64,000 nt of DNA. Origin: Fratercula arctica. Lineage: Eukaryota > Chordata > Aves > Charadriiformes > Alcidae. The translations under genes were made by a program, and so were the position numbers. The first letter of the stretch is position 1. Every line of letters starts with the position of its first letter. The stretch lies in NCBI GenBank assembly GCA_947846985.1, contig CANTUZ010000008.1:28849352-28913351 (forward strand), given 5' to 3'. A model generated the notes under the pieces. That model was not told the DNA's origin and did not search any database. It worked only from the letters and a program-made list of their open reading frames with translations. Below, in pieces: positions 27,155 to 38,837 of this stretch.

Positions 27155-27634
27155 TGGACGTGGACCTGTTGGAACAAGCCCAGAGGAGGGCCACGAAGGT
27201 GATCGGGGACTGGAGCACCTCTCCTATGAAGACAGGCTGAGGGAGCTGGGGTTGTTCAGCCTGGAGAAGAGAAGGCTCCAGGGAGACCTCATAGCAGCCT
27301 TCCAGTACCTGAAGGGGGCCTACAGGAAAGGCGCAGAGGGACTCTTTATGAGGGTGTGTAGCGATAGGACAAGGGGTAATGGTTTTAAACTGGAAGAGGG
27401 AAGATTTAGATTACATACTAGAAAGCTATTCTTTACTGTGAGGGTGGTGAGACACTGGAACAGGTTGCCCAGGGAAGCTGTGGATGCCCCATCCCTGGAG
27501 GTGTTCAAGGCCAGTTTGGAAGGGGCTCTGAGTAACCTGGTCTAGTGGGAGGTGTCCCTGCCCATGGTAGGGGGCTTGGAACTGGATGATCTTTAAGGTC
27601 CCTTCCAGCTGTTAACCATTCTATGATTCTTTGA
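27155..27634 (+). mobile_element. CR1 LINE, 5'-truncated 3' fragment
   Basis: A 480-bp avian CR1 fragment. It begins within the C-terminal part of ORF2 ('gacctgttggaacaagcccag', 'ctctcctatgaagacaggctg') and runs through the usual 3' UTR and tail ('gatctttaaggtcccttcc', 'ttctatgattcttt'). The ORF2 C-terminal frame stays open for 97 codons (27252-27545), with the familiar [20 protein letters not shown] and [18 protein letters not shown] blocks. The 5' part, including the endonuclease and RT core, is absent, as is normal for CR1 copies made by incomplete reverse transcription. There is a one-base slip early (gatcggggactggagc against the usual gatcagagggctggagc), so the copy is dead. Confidence 0.95.
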
Positions 27635-30600
27635 TCTTTCAAATCAGAGAAATGGGAAATTTAAGACAGAAGAAAGGGTAATAAATTAGAGGTGCAAGTA
27701 TATTCATCAGTCTCAGTAGAGATGGCATGAAAGGTATCATTAAACTGACTCTGGTGAGTAAAACCCTACTGGTTTAGGTTTTGACTAGTGCCAATGCATC
27801 TTTCAAAATCTGGGAATCTTACGAGCACTGAGGCTGGATTTCCCTCTAGTTTACGCGCAGGTGTTGCTGCCGTTGGGTACATGAAGACTGCTGGGATACC
27901 TGCTATTGCTGCAGGACCTGGCTGTTCAAGAACGCCCTTAGTATATGGCTAAATTTCAGATGCCAAAACTACCGTTTGGAATAGGGTATTTCTATTTATT
28001 TATGTATTTATTTTTGCCTGTGTTTTAAGGTGAGCAGCAAGTGCTCAGGCTTTGCTATAAAGACAATGAAACAAAATTAAAGGGCTTAAAAACAGCCTCT
28101 TCTCTTCCCCTGATAATACAGTTATGAGCAGGAAAAGCAAAGATGAGATTGGTTCAGAGAATTTACTGACTTCTGTCCTTATAAACATGCAAGACCATGG
28201 TTTAACCTCTCTATACGAGGTAATGGTTGAAACATCTGTTAGTGTGGTTAAGAGCCGAATGTGATGGAAACATTTTGGAGCTATGATTGTGTGCTGGAAG
28301 TTTCTATCAGGATGTGGATAAAGGCAAACCTTCATTGAAATGCGTGTTACTTTCTCCTTCAATTCAAAAGTGTCATCTGCTGAAGATGCTATCACCAGCA
28401 GAATGCTCTTCTCTCAAATAACTGTTTTCCTTTAATATTAGAGCATCTCCTTTCTGTGGTTTTTGGTTTTGGTTTTTTTTTTTTTTCTCCTCTAGCTGTG
28501 CAGTGGGTTGCACAGATGGCCTAGCATAAGGAAGAAGGAAAATAAGGATGATGCTTTCTGATGGATTTATTTGTATACAAGTCCCAGTGGACCTAAGTAT
28601 TAAATAGCTTCAGTTTTTTTAGGTAGTCATGAGTATACAGAAGACTGGACACACGTCACTAAAGCCGGATCATTTTTTTTTTAGTAGATAAAGTGGGTTT
28701 TAGTCTTAAAGTGGATTTTTAGTAGAAGCCTGTAAATGACTGAACTTGAATTTCTGAAAAGTGTAACATATTGGGGGAGAAAAGGAAATGTTGGTTGAGT
28801 AAGCAATAATATTTTAAAAAGTAATCTTGAAGCTGCTGTTGAGACTAGCAGATACAAATTGCCTCAACCTATTATTTTTACAGAGGTGTTTGAACAAATG
28901 ATATGGAGTACTACTGGCTACAAAACCTGCCTGTCTGTCTTGTGAGCAAGTGATGAAAGTCGATGCACCAGAACCCTGGTGGTCAATATCCACTGAAAAG
29001 CCGTTCTCCACTAATCCTCCATTATAAGCTTTGTCTGTCTGCTAAATGTCAGGAGGAATGGACTGGTCAGAAAGAGGTTAAAGAGCTCACCTCACATCAG
29101 CAGAGGTTATTACACTTTGATTTTTCCCTTCTTTTTTGTTTCCATTGTTGTCAACTGCTCGGGTACTGCAGGGAGAGAGGGAGGTATCTTCCTCTCCACT
29201 TGCTTGCAGTTCCATTTAAAATGCAATCGCTGTTTATATGCTTTCTAATGCAAAGATGTCTTGGCTGAAAACTTAGCTGAAAGCAGTATGTTTGCATGCA
29301 AAACACTGGAGATGGGCTATGAATCTTTAAATATAAAGGTCTAGTCAATATTTTTTGCATTCTTAAGGTCAATGAATTGCCTCTGCCAGTGAGTGACAGT
29401 GGTTGAGATACTGTGGAGTTGCAGCTACAGGGAGGAATGGCATGTGTTAGGAAAGTGTGGCCTCCTTGGGGTTGCATTTTGGGCATTTTAACTTCTTCCT
29501 TCAGCTACTGGAGAGGAGGGATGAAATGATCCCTCTTTTCTTTGTTTTTACTTTTGACCTTGGAGACTCCATCCGTAGTCATTTATTCTGTACTTGGGTT
29601 ATTTCTAGCTCGTACAGTTACGTAAATGCGTGTGCTGGAAGAGTGCAGGGAGTGGGAATACGTTGCTCGAAGGCTGAGTCCTCTCCTTCTCCCCCTCCTT
29701 ACAGCAGTGCCAGCTTCAGTGGGAGTTGGTATAGAGTCCTAGAGTTTGGGAAAAGGTGCTACTCTTCCTGCTTTTCCTACTTTTTCCTTTGCAGTGTTTC
29801 CTGTGTCTGCACTCACCTACCACTGGGTGTTCTCGCAAGCCATGAGCTGAAGTTGATGCTGGTTTTTGTTTATTTCTGTGTGTATTGTCCATCCCCAGTG
29901 TTCCTGGTTCCTGCCGGATCTGAATGGTAGACATCCCAATTTTACTCTGTCAACAAGGTGACAGGCAGCACTGGAGGTACCAGGGATACCAGCAGCCTCT
30001 GGAAGAATCCCAGCATTCGTTAAGACTTTGAACTTGCCTGTCTTTTACCACCAAGATTATTAACTCATGTTTTGTAGAGGGATTCTGCAGAAATAAACTA
30101 AAAAATGTGGGCTTGCTAAGGGAAGCTTCCTAGGCATAGGTAATTGAGAAAGTGGTTTGGTTTTTTTTTTTTCCATACTTAAGGAATGCGTCTATTCAAG
30201 GGGAACTTTCTTGAACACATGTCCTTTCTTTGTCGTTCACTTTGTGTACTTTGAGTGTTTTTCAGTGTGAGATATATTTACAGTTTAATCACAAACTGAT
30301 GCTTGACAGTGAAAGTTACTGAAATCACCTATCAGGAACTTAAAGAAGACATTGCAGACTTCTCTTTCTGGGCATCTTCATGAACTGAAGCATGAAAGCA
30401 TAATCTAGTGGTGTCTAAATATAGAATGTAATTTCTTTAGAACTGCAAATACTGATATCCTCTAGAGATGTGTTTGGTTATTGTCAAGTTGTTCTACGTG
30501 TGTATGAGCATGTAGGCAACTCGGTTTCTGTATAGCGTCTACAGTATTCTCTCATACTCTTCTAGTTCAAGACAGGTACACACAGAGGAAACTGGAAAAA

Positions 30601-32560
30601 TGGTAGAGAGATTTTTGTCTTCTGGTTGCAGAAAAGCAGGCTGGTTCGGAGCAGGGAGAATGATAAAACTTCCTGAAAAAACAACAGAGCAGGTAGTATA
30701 GTGTGCTATGTGTGGGAAGTTAATTAAATGCTTTGAACACAGAAGGGGAAGTATTAAATGCCTCGTGACTCCCAGGCAGAGTGGAATTGGTCCCACAGGT
30801 TTGCAAGTGGATCAACATCTTTGAGTATCGAGTCAAAGAAGTTGGTCAGCCCTTCAAGAAACGGAGAATGAGCAGTATGTTTGGTGGGACTGAAGGTGGA
30901 GTATGCGAGAGGCAAGTGAACGGCCCCAGCTCTGGAAAACAATTGTACGGGCTCAGTGCTGTTGGGAATGAAGATGGCTTTACGTGGTCCTTTTAATAGT
31001 GAACTACAAAATAATCTCCTGCAGGCCATTGAAGGAGGGAAAACAGTTGTAAAGGAAGTGCTAGCCTTTATTTACAAATCTATGCAAGAAAGTGCATTCT
31101 ATTCAAGGTTTAATTTTAAGAGATGCTAGTAAAAATGAATTATACATGGAAAATATTTCTATCCGTAAGTGAATCTTCTTTTTATTGTGTGTGTGCTTCC
31201 ACATGTGTGCATCTCGCATACGGATAAGTATGGTCTGTTTGCATGTACAGCTTATGCTGTTTAAAATCACAGCAATATACAATTTAAAAAAAGCAATAAC
31301 CTGAAGAGGTGATTTGCTACATAAATAACCCTTTTGTCCCAGTAAGTACTTTTTTCAAGTTTAAAAGGGTTATTTGTTTTAATAGGACATCTCGATTCAG
31401 AATGATCGTTTTGCACAGCTAAGGTGTAAGTATGCTCAAACCTTGGCTAGTAATTAGCTGTTTTTATTAACAGGTAGGAAACCTGCCTGGGGACCTGAGA
31501 CACAACATTGACATAATTGCCTTGTGATATGGAGATGGATATTTGTTCTTCCACAGACTTACCTTTCATGTTGTTGAAAATTCAGTATTGATCCATTTCC
31601 AAAGAGAGAACAGTAGAAAGAGGGGAGAAATCAGATATTATGGGGCTCTGCGACCAGATAATAAAAGGCTCAGGTCAAAGAGTTTGAACTCTAAATACTG
31701 TTTATTTTCATTGAGTGACTACCAGGGTCATGATGCAGGATGGTGTCAGGGAAAGAGGAAGAAAGAATAAGGTACTATGTGGAATTGCAGTGGTGTATGT
31801 TTGCATTTGGCGTAAGCAGTTGAAGTGAACAGGGCTGTAAAGCTACAGTATATATGGCCATTATGTTTTTCTGAGAGACGCCAAGCAGAGCCCCAGTGCA
31901 GAAGGCTGTGAAATGATTAAAATTCTCACATGGTGGTTAATACGCTTATCATCAGTATCCGTATTTGAGCTTCATAACTGTTAATCACAGGAGGCTGCCT
32001 CGTGATTAAGCCCGCTGTATTGGTTGTGAATAGCTCTCTTGCTTGAAACGGGAGGAGAGGAAAAGACATGAAGGGATAGCTGGCTGGAAAACGTAGCTGC
32101 CAGAGGGCTGAGGTGACAACTGAAGAATCAAACTCTTGCTTAATCTAAGCAGGCACAGAATTAGACTGTAGTCCTGGAAAAAGTCAAGTAGATTGTTAGC
32201 ATGGCTGAATGCCAGGCTGTTTCTTCTCTCCTTGCTTTGAAAACCATGGTGAAGTTACAAACACGAGTGAAATGTTAAGTCCTGTGAATAAAATCTCATT
32301 CTGTCAGCTCCTATATAGCTGGTATTTCCCATCTGGAATCAAAATGAATGGGTGAATGGTTATTAATATGTAATGAGATCTTACGGAAACAATAGCATTG
32401 CAAGCAAAGGAAAAGAGGGATTTGGAGAAAGGAATCATTCATGCGAAAGTTAGGCTTGCCGTGCTGGCACGTTAGTGATAATAGGGCAGGCATGGTCCTG
32501 AAGGCTTGTGCCAATGTTTTAGAAGACGGAAATAGGAGGACGCTTGGACCATGAAAGCAG
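27635..32560. other. Non-coding stretch, no gene recognised
   Basis: Unique sequence with T-runs at 28473-28486 and about 30161-30172. An imperfect duplication of about 17 bp (taaagtgg followed by a t-rich block) lies at 28688-28726. At 30781-30996 (+) and 30754-31029 (-) both strands are open and CpG content is locally higher than around it, but no known protein is evident. A 157-codon frame at 29457-29930 (+) is hydrophobic and unrecognised. AT-rich blocks at 31080-31300 and 31915-32040 are repeat-free. Confidence 0.5.
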
Positions 32561-32770
32561 GTGCCCTCCTGACATTATACTGTATCAATTCTCTTGTTCC
32601 ACTTCCCTGCCTTTTACCATGTTTTCTCATTCCACTGTAAACTGCTTGGGGCAGGGGTCATGCCTTTTATTTGTCTATAAAGTGCTGCTACTTGTGAGGG
32701 AACACATTTTGTTGATTGCTAGAGGAACAAGAGCATTAATAACCAGGCCCTGCATGCAAAATTCTTTAAG
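32560..32770 (+). mobile_element. Ancient L2/L3-like LINE 3'-end relic
   Basis: The segment 'ccactgtaaactgcttgggg' followed by 'caggggtcatgccttttatt' and 'aaagtgctg' matches the old LINE 3' pattern of 'tgtaagctccttggggcagg', then 'gaccatgcctttt', then 'aaagtgcctagcac'. I recognise this pattern from L2- and L3-type repeats in amniotes. The upstream C/T-rich part is compatible with the same element. The copy is short and strongly diverged, so the exact family and limits cannot be fixed by eye. Confidence 0.5.
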
Positions 32771-35700
32771 TCTCTGCAAAAGTGTGTTTTTCCCAGTCTG
32801 TGTTGGAGCCTGTAACCCTTGATTTCTAAAAACCAAAGGCGTCCGCTAGAGAAAGGTTCAGTCTGCACTCAGACCAAGCTGTGTGCTGCTGACTGTCCGG
32901 TGTCTGGGCTGGATGGGCGTTGAGTCTGACCCACTGCCCTTGTGCTATGTCGTGTTGCCAGAGCAACCCTATTAGAGCTCGTGTCCCTCCTGGGCCAGGG
33001 AAATGCTGGAAAACCTCCTCCCTCTGTGGAACATCACTCTTTCAGTGATTAGAGAGTGTTCAGTGCGCACTCTATGTTGTACTATACTATTTATTGAACA
33101 GGTCCACGACTTTGGCTTGGTCACCAAGGAATTCAGAGGCTGGTCATTTCTGATGGAGCTCACCCTTACTATAGCGATGTGTACCTTGCACTCCAGTGCC
33201 CAAATAACAATACATTGTGGCTTTGCTTATTGGAAGATGGAGGGTGATTATTTTTTTTAATACAGTTTAACATATTTTTTTCCAAGCTTTTATCACCTAG
33301 GGACTATACTGGGATGGAACTCGAACCTGCTGTGCCCAGTCTTAAACTGATATTGTCTCCTATTAGTGGATGAAGCATATCAACATGGTTAAGCACCCAT
33401 CAAAACAAATAATAAATCAAACTAGAAAATGCAAAATGTACATCATGTTAAAACAAATAATAGGCTCTCAGGTATTTCCAGGTCAATATTCACACATAGC
33501 AGCAAAAAAATGTATCTGAGTACACTGGGTTTTCAAGTCAGGGTGAAATAGGAAGTGCAGCAGCTGTAGGAGAGAGGCCATGACGAAACTTCATGTTCTG
33601 TTCTGGCCCTGCCCTTACTGTTGGTTTGGAGAGGTACAAAGATGTTTTTTTGTCACAAAACTGAAAAGTTTGAGGCCCTCTGACCACCCTCCCGTGGAGG
33701 CATCCATAATGAGTCACAAATAGTTCCTTGAGGAAAACACCCAAGAGTTTTTGCAGCGTCTTTGCACATATGTTTCTAAGTCACCAGACAAACGTGGCGC
33801 TCCTTGGCATGCCACAGCTTGGCATACGGACCGGTCCAAGTAAAAATCTGTCATGGGAGGAAGTTGCAAAGAGTAAGCAAATGAAGAAAAGGCAAATCAA
33901 ATTGTTAGGTATTAAGCTTAGGATATAAAAGGGATAGGGTTACTCTGTAGTTTGCCAGCCTTGCTCAGATGATTTTGCCATACAAGCTTTTCTGGTGCTG
34001 TTTCATCAGCAGCATTGCACAGCGTCTGCGGCTATTTGCAGACTGTGTTATATTTGTTTCCCAAACAACTTTTGCTGATCCATTATGGACACAAGTAGCC
34101 AACTAATATATACCTAGGAGAATATGTTAATGGTACTCTTAATTGCCTCTTGCATTACTGCATTGCTGCATTACTTGTGTGATATCTTCAATTCTTCCAG
34201 CACCTTCACACGTGTCCGCCACATTCCCCATCTGCAAGGTGGCATTTCCATTGCACGCCTGAGCCATGTGTGTCTGAGAGAGGGCACTGGAGGCTGAGCA
34301 GAGCTGCAGGTAGACAGGAGCTCTAAATCCATGCTCAAATAGACAGGGTAGAAAACAGGTATGTGTGCTTATTAAAAAAAAAAAAAAAGTCATTCTTTTG
34401 ATAAAGCTCTCAGATTTCAGCTGCCCTGCCCTTCATCCCTCGATGGATGGCACATTCAAAACCTTTCAAGATTGCATGAGCTTCCAAGGTCATTTCTACT
34501 TCTAAGATCAAAAGGCTTTTCACAGTTGCACAGGTGAAGCTATGGCGGATTTCAGGCATTTCAGAAAAGCTTTATGGAATGGGATTTCAAGAGCTGGATC
34601 TTAAATATTACTGAACAAAACAGATATGAAGGTGGTAGGTTGGCTCTTCAAAGTGTTGATGTGTGTGTCTCGCACCCAAACCAGCAAGTGAAACAGATTC
34701 AAGAATTAAAATACACAACATATACCCAGAAGCGGAGGAAATACAGATGCATAACTGTGTAACAAGGGCTGGTTCTTGTAAACAGTGTGGCGTGAGGGCA
34801 AAGATGCTAATGAGGCATGCAAATTGAATTTCCAAGGATTTCAGAGCAGGGAAGATACCTGAAAGCAGGCCTTGATTTTCTAGAGGATAGCATGGATGAC
34901 CTTTCTATATTAGTTATCAGGGTGCCTCTAGGAATTTAGATTTAGTAGAGTTCAGAGCTTCGGAGGATCATGAGGTGATGTGACAGGGAGAAAGTGATGG
35001 GCTTTCAGACGGGCCCTTACTGAAAGGGCAGGTATGTCCTACACACTCAGAGTTTTAAAAAAAAAAAGAATCAAAAAAACCTTGGTTGTTTTTTTTTTTT
35101 TTTAATGAAACGTTTATGGCTTAGTTGGTGATTAACATTCTTCTAGCGCTCTCACCCTGATCAGTGCTTTGCCAGACTGTTAAAGGATCTTTGCTCAGCT
35201 GAGAGTATGAAGCTGCAATTGTGGGTTCTAACTAGAGGCAGGGATGCTGGCACACCTTACCTGTGGTTTAAAGAAATCACCATATTTATAACTTTCTGAA
35301 GGCCAGTGGCAACTAGGAGAGTCTCAGCTACAGTCATCTGTCACTGTCGTTACCTTCCCATTCGTACAGAGCCGTGAGAGAGGGCTATTAATCATCCTGC
35401 CTGAGGCCTGGGAGCATGTGGAAATGCATGGAGAATTACCATAGCTTCTGAACAGTCAGCACAGCAGGCTCTGACAGTTGCTCCCTGCTTCAGGTCTGAA
35501 GTAATGACAAATTCATCAAAGTTCCTGTGTTTTCTTTCTCTGCACCCCTTTTTCCTTCTAGGCTCGTGTCAGACCTGCCACCTTTTCTCCCCGTGAGAAG
35601 ACAATCAGTTCCTTGCTGAATCCCCTCCAGGAGCAGTTAGTGTGGCACGAGGTAGTTTTGGCAGGAGGGACTACGGCATATTCAGGTTTGTTGTAAGCAT

Positions 35701-35924
35701 GGGCACTGAGGCAGTGCTGGTGAGGAAAGAGGCCAGTTTCCTCCTATATCTTTAAGGAGCCACGGGGGTGGGATGAGAGCTGGTGCTGGGGGTGAATGTG
35801 CCAGGTTATTTTCAATGTAGCAGCTGGTAATCTGCTGGTAACCTTAGGATGGAGTTAGGGTTTGGTAAGGTTAAGTTTTGAAAACACAAGAGTGAGACTT
35901 TCTGTGTCTTGCTAAACCTTCCCT
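32771..35924. other. Non-coding stretch, no gene recognised
   Basis: No gene recognised. On the minus strand at about 33310-33335 there is a tRNA B-box-like string (GGTTCGAGTTCC), but no matching T-stem or A box, so no tRNA is called. An A15 run is at 34374-34388. At 35053-35106 an A-rich arm and a T15 run face each other around a ccttgg core and could fold back on themselves. Confidence 0.5.
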
Positions 35925-37447
35925 GGTCCTATCACTACACTCCCTGATAAAGAGTCCCTCCCCATCTCTCCTATAGGCGCCCTTTAGGTACTGGAAGGGG
36001 CTATAAGGTCTCCTTGGAGCCTTCTCTTCTCCAGGCTGAACAGCCCCTACTCTCTCAGCCTGTCTTCATAGGAGAGGTGCTCCAGCCCTCTGATCATCTT
36101 TGTGGCCCTCCAGTGGATCCGTTCCAACTGGTCCATGTCCTTCTTGTGTTGAGGACTCCAGAGCTGGACACAGTACTCCAGGTGGGGTCTCACAAGAGCA
36201 GAGTAGAGGGGCAGAATCACCTCCCTTGACCTGCTGGCCACACTTCTTTTGATGCAGCCCAGGATGCGATTGGCTTTCTGGGCTGCGAGTGCGCATTGCC
36301 GGCTCACGTTGAGCTTCTCATCAACCAGCACCTCCAAGTCCTTCTCCTCAGGGCTGCTCTCAAGCCATTCTCCGCCCAGCCTGTATTTGTGCCTGGGATT
36401 GCCCTGACCCATGTGCAGGACCTTGCCCTTGGCCTTGTTGAACTTCATGAGGTTCGCACAGGCCCACCTCTCCAGCCTGTCAAGGTCCCTCTGGATAGCA
36501 TCCTTTCCCTCCAGCGTGTTGACCGTGCCACACAGCTTGGTGTCATCAGCAAACTTCTTGAGAGTGCACTCAATCCCACTGTCCATGTCGCTGACAAAGA
36601 TGTTAAACAGCACTGGTCCCAGTACTGACCCCTGAGGAATGCCACTCGTCACTGATTTCCACTTGGACATTGAGCCATTGACTGCAATCCTTTGAGTGTG
36701 GCCATCTAGCCAGTTCCTTATCCACCGAGTGGTTCATCCATGAAATCCATGCTTTTCCAATTTAGAGACCAGGCTGTTGTGCGGGACAGTGTCAAATGCT
36801 TTGCATAAGTCCAGGTAGATGACATTAGTTGCCCTCCCCTTATCTACCAATGCTGTAGCAACATCATAGAAGGCCACCAAATTTGTCAGGCACAATTTGC
36901 CTTTGGTGAAGCCATGTTGGCTGTCACCAATCACCTCCTTATTTTCCATGTGCCTTAGCAGAGTTTCCAGGAGGATCTGCTCCATGATCTTGCCAGGCAC
37001 AGAGGTGAGACTGACCGATCTGCAGTTCCCCAGGTCTTCCTTTTTTCCCTTTTTGAAAATAGAGGTTATGTTTCCCCTTTTCCAATGAGCGGGAACTTCA
37101 CCAGACTGCCACAACTTTTCAAATATAATGGAAAGTGCCTTTGCAACTTCATCCACCAGTTCCCTAAGGACCTGTGGATGGATTTCATCCGGTCCCATGG
37201 ACTTATGCACCTTTAGGTTCCTCAGATGGTCCCGAACCTGATCTTCTCCTACAGTGGGTGGTTCTTCATTCTCATAGACCCTGCCTTTGCATCCTGCAAC
37301 TTGGGTGGTGTGGTTGGAGCCCTTGCCAGTGCAGACTGGGGCAAAAAAGTCATTCAGCACCTCAGCCTTGTCCTTATCCTGGGTGACCAGGTCTCCTCTC
37401 TCCTTCCTGAGAGGGCCCACGTCTTCCCTAGTCTTGCCTTTACCCCT
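35925..37447 (-). mobile_element. CR1 LINE, about 1.5 kb, truncated at both ends
   Basis: Read on the minus strand, this copy starts near 37447 within ORF2, at the linker before the RT domain ('ggcaagactagggaag'). It continues through the RT core and the ORF2 C-terminal region to about 35925, stopping in the block 'gactctttatcagggagtg'. CR1 copies are normally cut only at the 5' end, but here the last part of ORF2, the 3' UTR and the 'ttctatgattct' tail are all missing. That implies a later deletion or rearrangement at the left edge. No endonuclease domain is present. Confidence 0.95.
36047..37420 (-). pseudogene. CR1 ORF2 reverse transcriptase pseudogene
   Basis: A nearly continuous minus-strand frame of about 457 codons in the CR1 ORF2 reading frame. 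From the first Met, [19 protein letters not shown] (residues 132-150) is the first RT block, [14 protein letters not shown] (168-181) the next, and [12 protein letters not shown] (203-214) is motif A with its catalytic Asp. A TGA at 36734-36736 replaces the Trp codon expected in the GWTTRW motif. The same frame then continues with [14 protein letters not shown] (motif B) and FADD (36542-36553), the catalytic YxDD-type motif C. It ends at a TAG (36047-36049) where CR1 usually has Leu in '[11 protein letters not shown]', and small deletions follow. With the endonuclease missing and two stops, it cannot make an active enzyme. Confidence 0.93.
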
Positions 37448-38799
37448 ACGAAACAGTAGAAACTGTTTTATAAGATGAAGCTTTACAAACTGTAGATTAA
37501 AGGTCCCCGAAATATGAGGAATTAATATTAAACTTTAGCATATTTATATTTCTGTCTGATCTGAATTGTTGTTCATATGGCTTGATATCCATGAAGCTCT
37601 ATACTTCATAGAAACTTTTGCTGTAAATTACTTTTTCATAAACAGTTTTCATTCCTGGCAAGCAAGGATACATCAGAAGCTTTCTCATAAAAACAAATTT
37701 ATTACTTATCATACTGCTCTATTGGTTTAAAGAGATTAAAAAGTGAGTACGTGACATGATTAACAATTTAATTGAGTGTAATAGGAAGCCTGATGCTTTC
37801 TACTTCCCTGCCTCATTGCTGCTTGCTCTTGTGCTTTACAAGGCTTTTTAGTTATTATTGTGAAGATCAAATCATACTTATTGTTTCAGCAATATCCATT
37901 AATTTTGCTTTTACGAAAGCTTAAAAAAATCTTGGAGCCTTAATGAATGTGTTGAAGTGAAATACGGTGGACTGCTTTTAGGCCACTACTGAAAGTATTA
38001 CTCATCCTGTTCTTTTAATACAGCGGATTTTTGAAGCATTACTGCACATTTATTTGTGCCTTGTTTATATAGTTATGATATTTGTGTATATGTAGTGTGT
38101 TAGTTACAGCAGGTAGCATATGACCAATGTCTACTTTGAAGGCCCTGACTTCCTTTAACATCTACAAATCAGAGGACAATACCCTTCTTGTGTTGAAGGG
38201 TTTCAGAAGAGGAAAAAGCGGACTTTCCCCTATCCTTTTACATCTTTCAGAAAGTCTCCTTTGGTGCCAGCTAGTCTCCTTTTCTAGTTTTTCTGAAAAA
38301 TTCATGTTGACTTGCTGCTAATGAATTAACCTGACAGTACTAAAAACATGTAAAGTTTTGGAAAGTGTTTCAAAAATTCCTTACCAGCCCTAATGAGCTG
38401 GGAGCCCCAGTCTTCTCCACCCATTTTGGGGAAGTCTCTGCTCCAGTGTTAAATTTGGCTGCAATACCCGCGCTTCCTCAGGGTGCTCAATAAACTGTTC
38501 CTAAACCCACAGATGATGAGAAACCGTATTTGAGCTAAGCCATAATAAAACCTGCCCATGCCCATGCCTCTGCATTCTCCTATCGTTTTTCTGCGGGGAG
38601 GGACAACATATATCTCGCACTGAGGTTGCTAGAATGACAGTTTTCTTCCTTTCCTTTCTCTCACACAATGTAATTTCGTAAGATTCAAGACATTAGTTTG
38701 CTCTATAATGTAAACATGTAAAATAGCCTTTCGGCATTCCTCTCTTACAGCGTGATATACAGCACAGTGCAGAAAAAGAGGGGCTTTGTCTCTGTAGAG

Positions 38800-38803
<4 letters not shown>
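37448..38803. other. AT-rich non-coding stretch
   Basis: No gene or repeat recognised between the large CR1 copy and the T30 run. The segment 37480-38100 is markedly AT-rich, free of simple repeats and unique-looking, and is one of several stretches whose conservation would be worth testing. Confidence 0.5.

Positions 38804-38833
<30 letters not shown>
38804..38833 (+). repeat. T30 homopolymer run
   Basis: About 30 uninterrupted T. No retrotransposon body ends here on the minus strand, so it is called a simple repeat. The true length is likely to vary between individuals and assemblies. Confidence 0.95.

Positions 38834-38837
<4 letters not shown>

Noticed and set aside
29457..29930. 157-codon hydrophobic frame on the + strand
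   Set aside because: Pyrimidine-rich DNA gives Phe/Ser/Cys-rich peptides. No conserved pattern or start context.
31386..31425. 40-bp exon-like segment between good AG and GTAAGT sites (+)
   Set aside because: Too short for an open frame to mean anything, and no neighbouring exon in phase could be identified.
33300..33340. tRNA-like B box (GGTTCGAGTTCC) on the minus strand
   Set aside because: No complementary T-stem, no A box at the right distance and no cloverleaf. At most an unrecognisable SINE trace.
33990..34060. miR-103/107-like seed 'agcagcattg' near a small hairpin
   Set aside because: The mature sequence diverges after the seed, and the stem is only six plus three pairs. Not a microRNA precursor.
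35053..35106. A-rich and T-rich runs facing each other
   Set aside because: Foldback potential is a trivial result of two homopolymer runs. No further structure.
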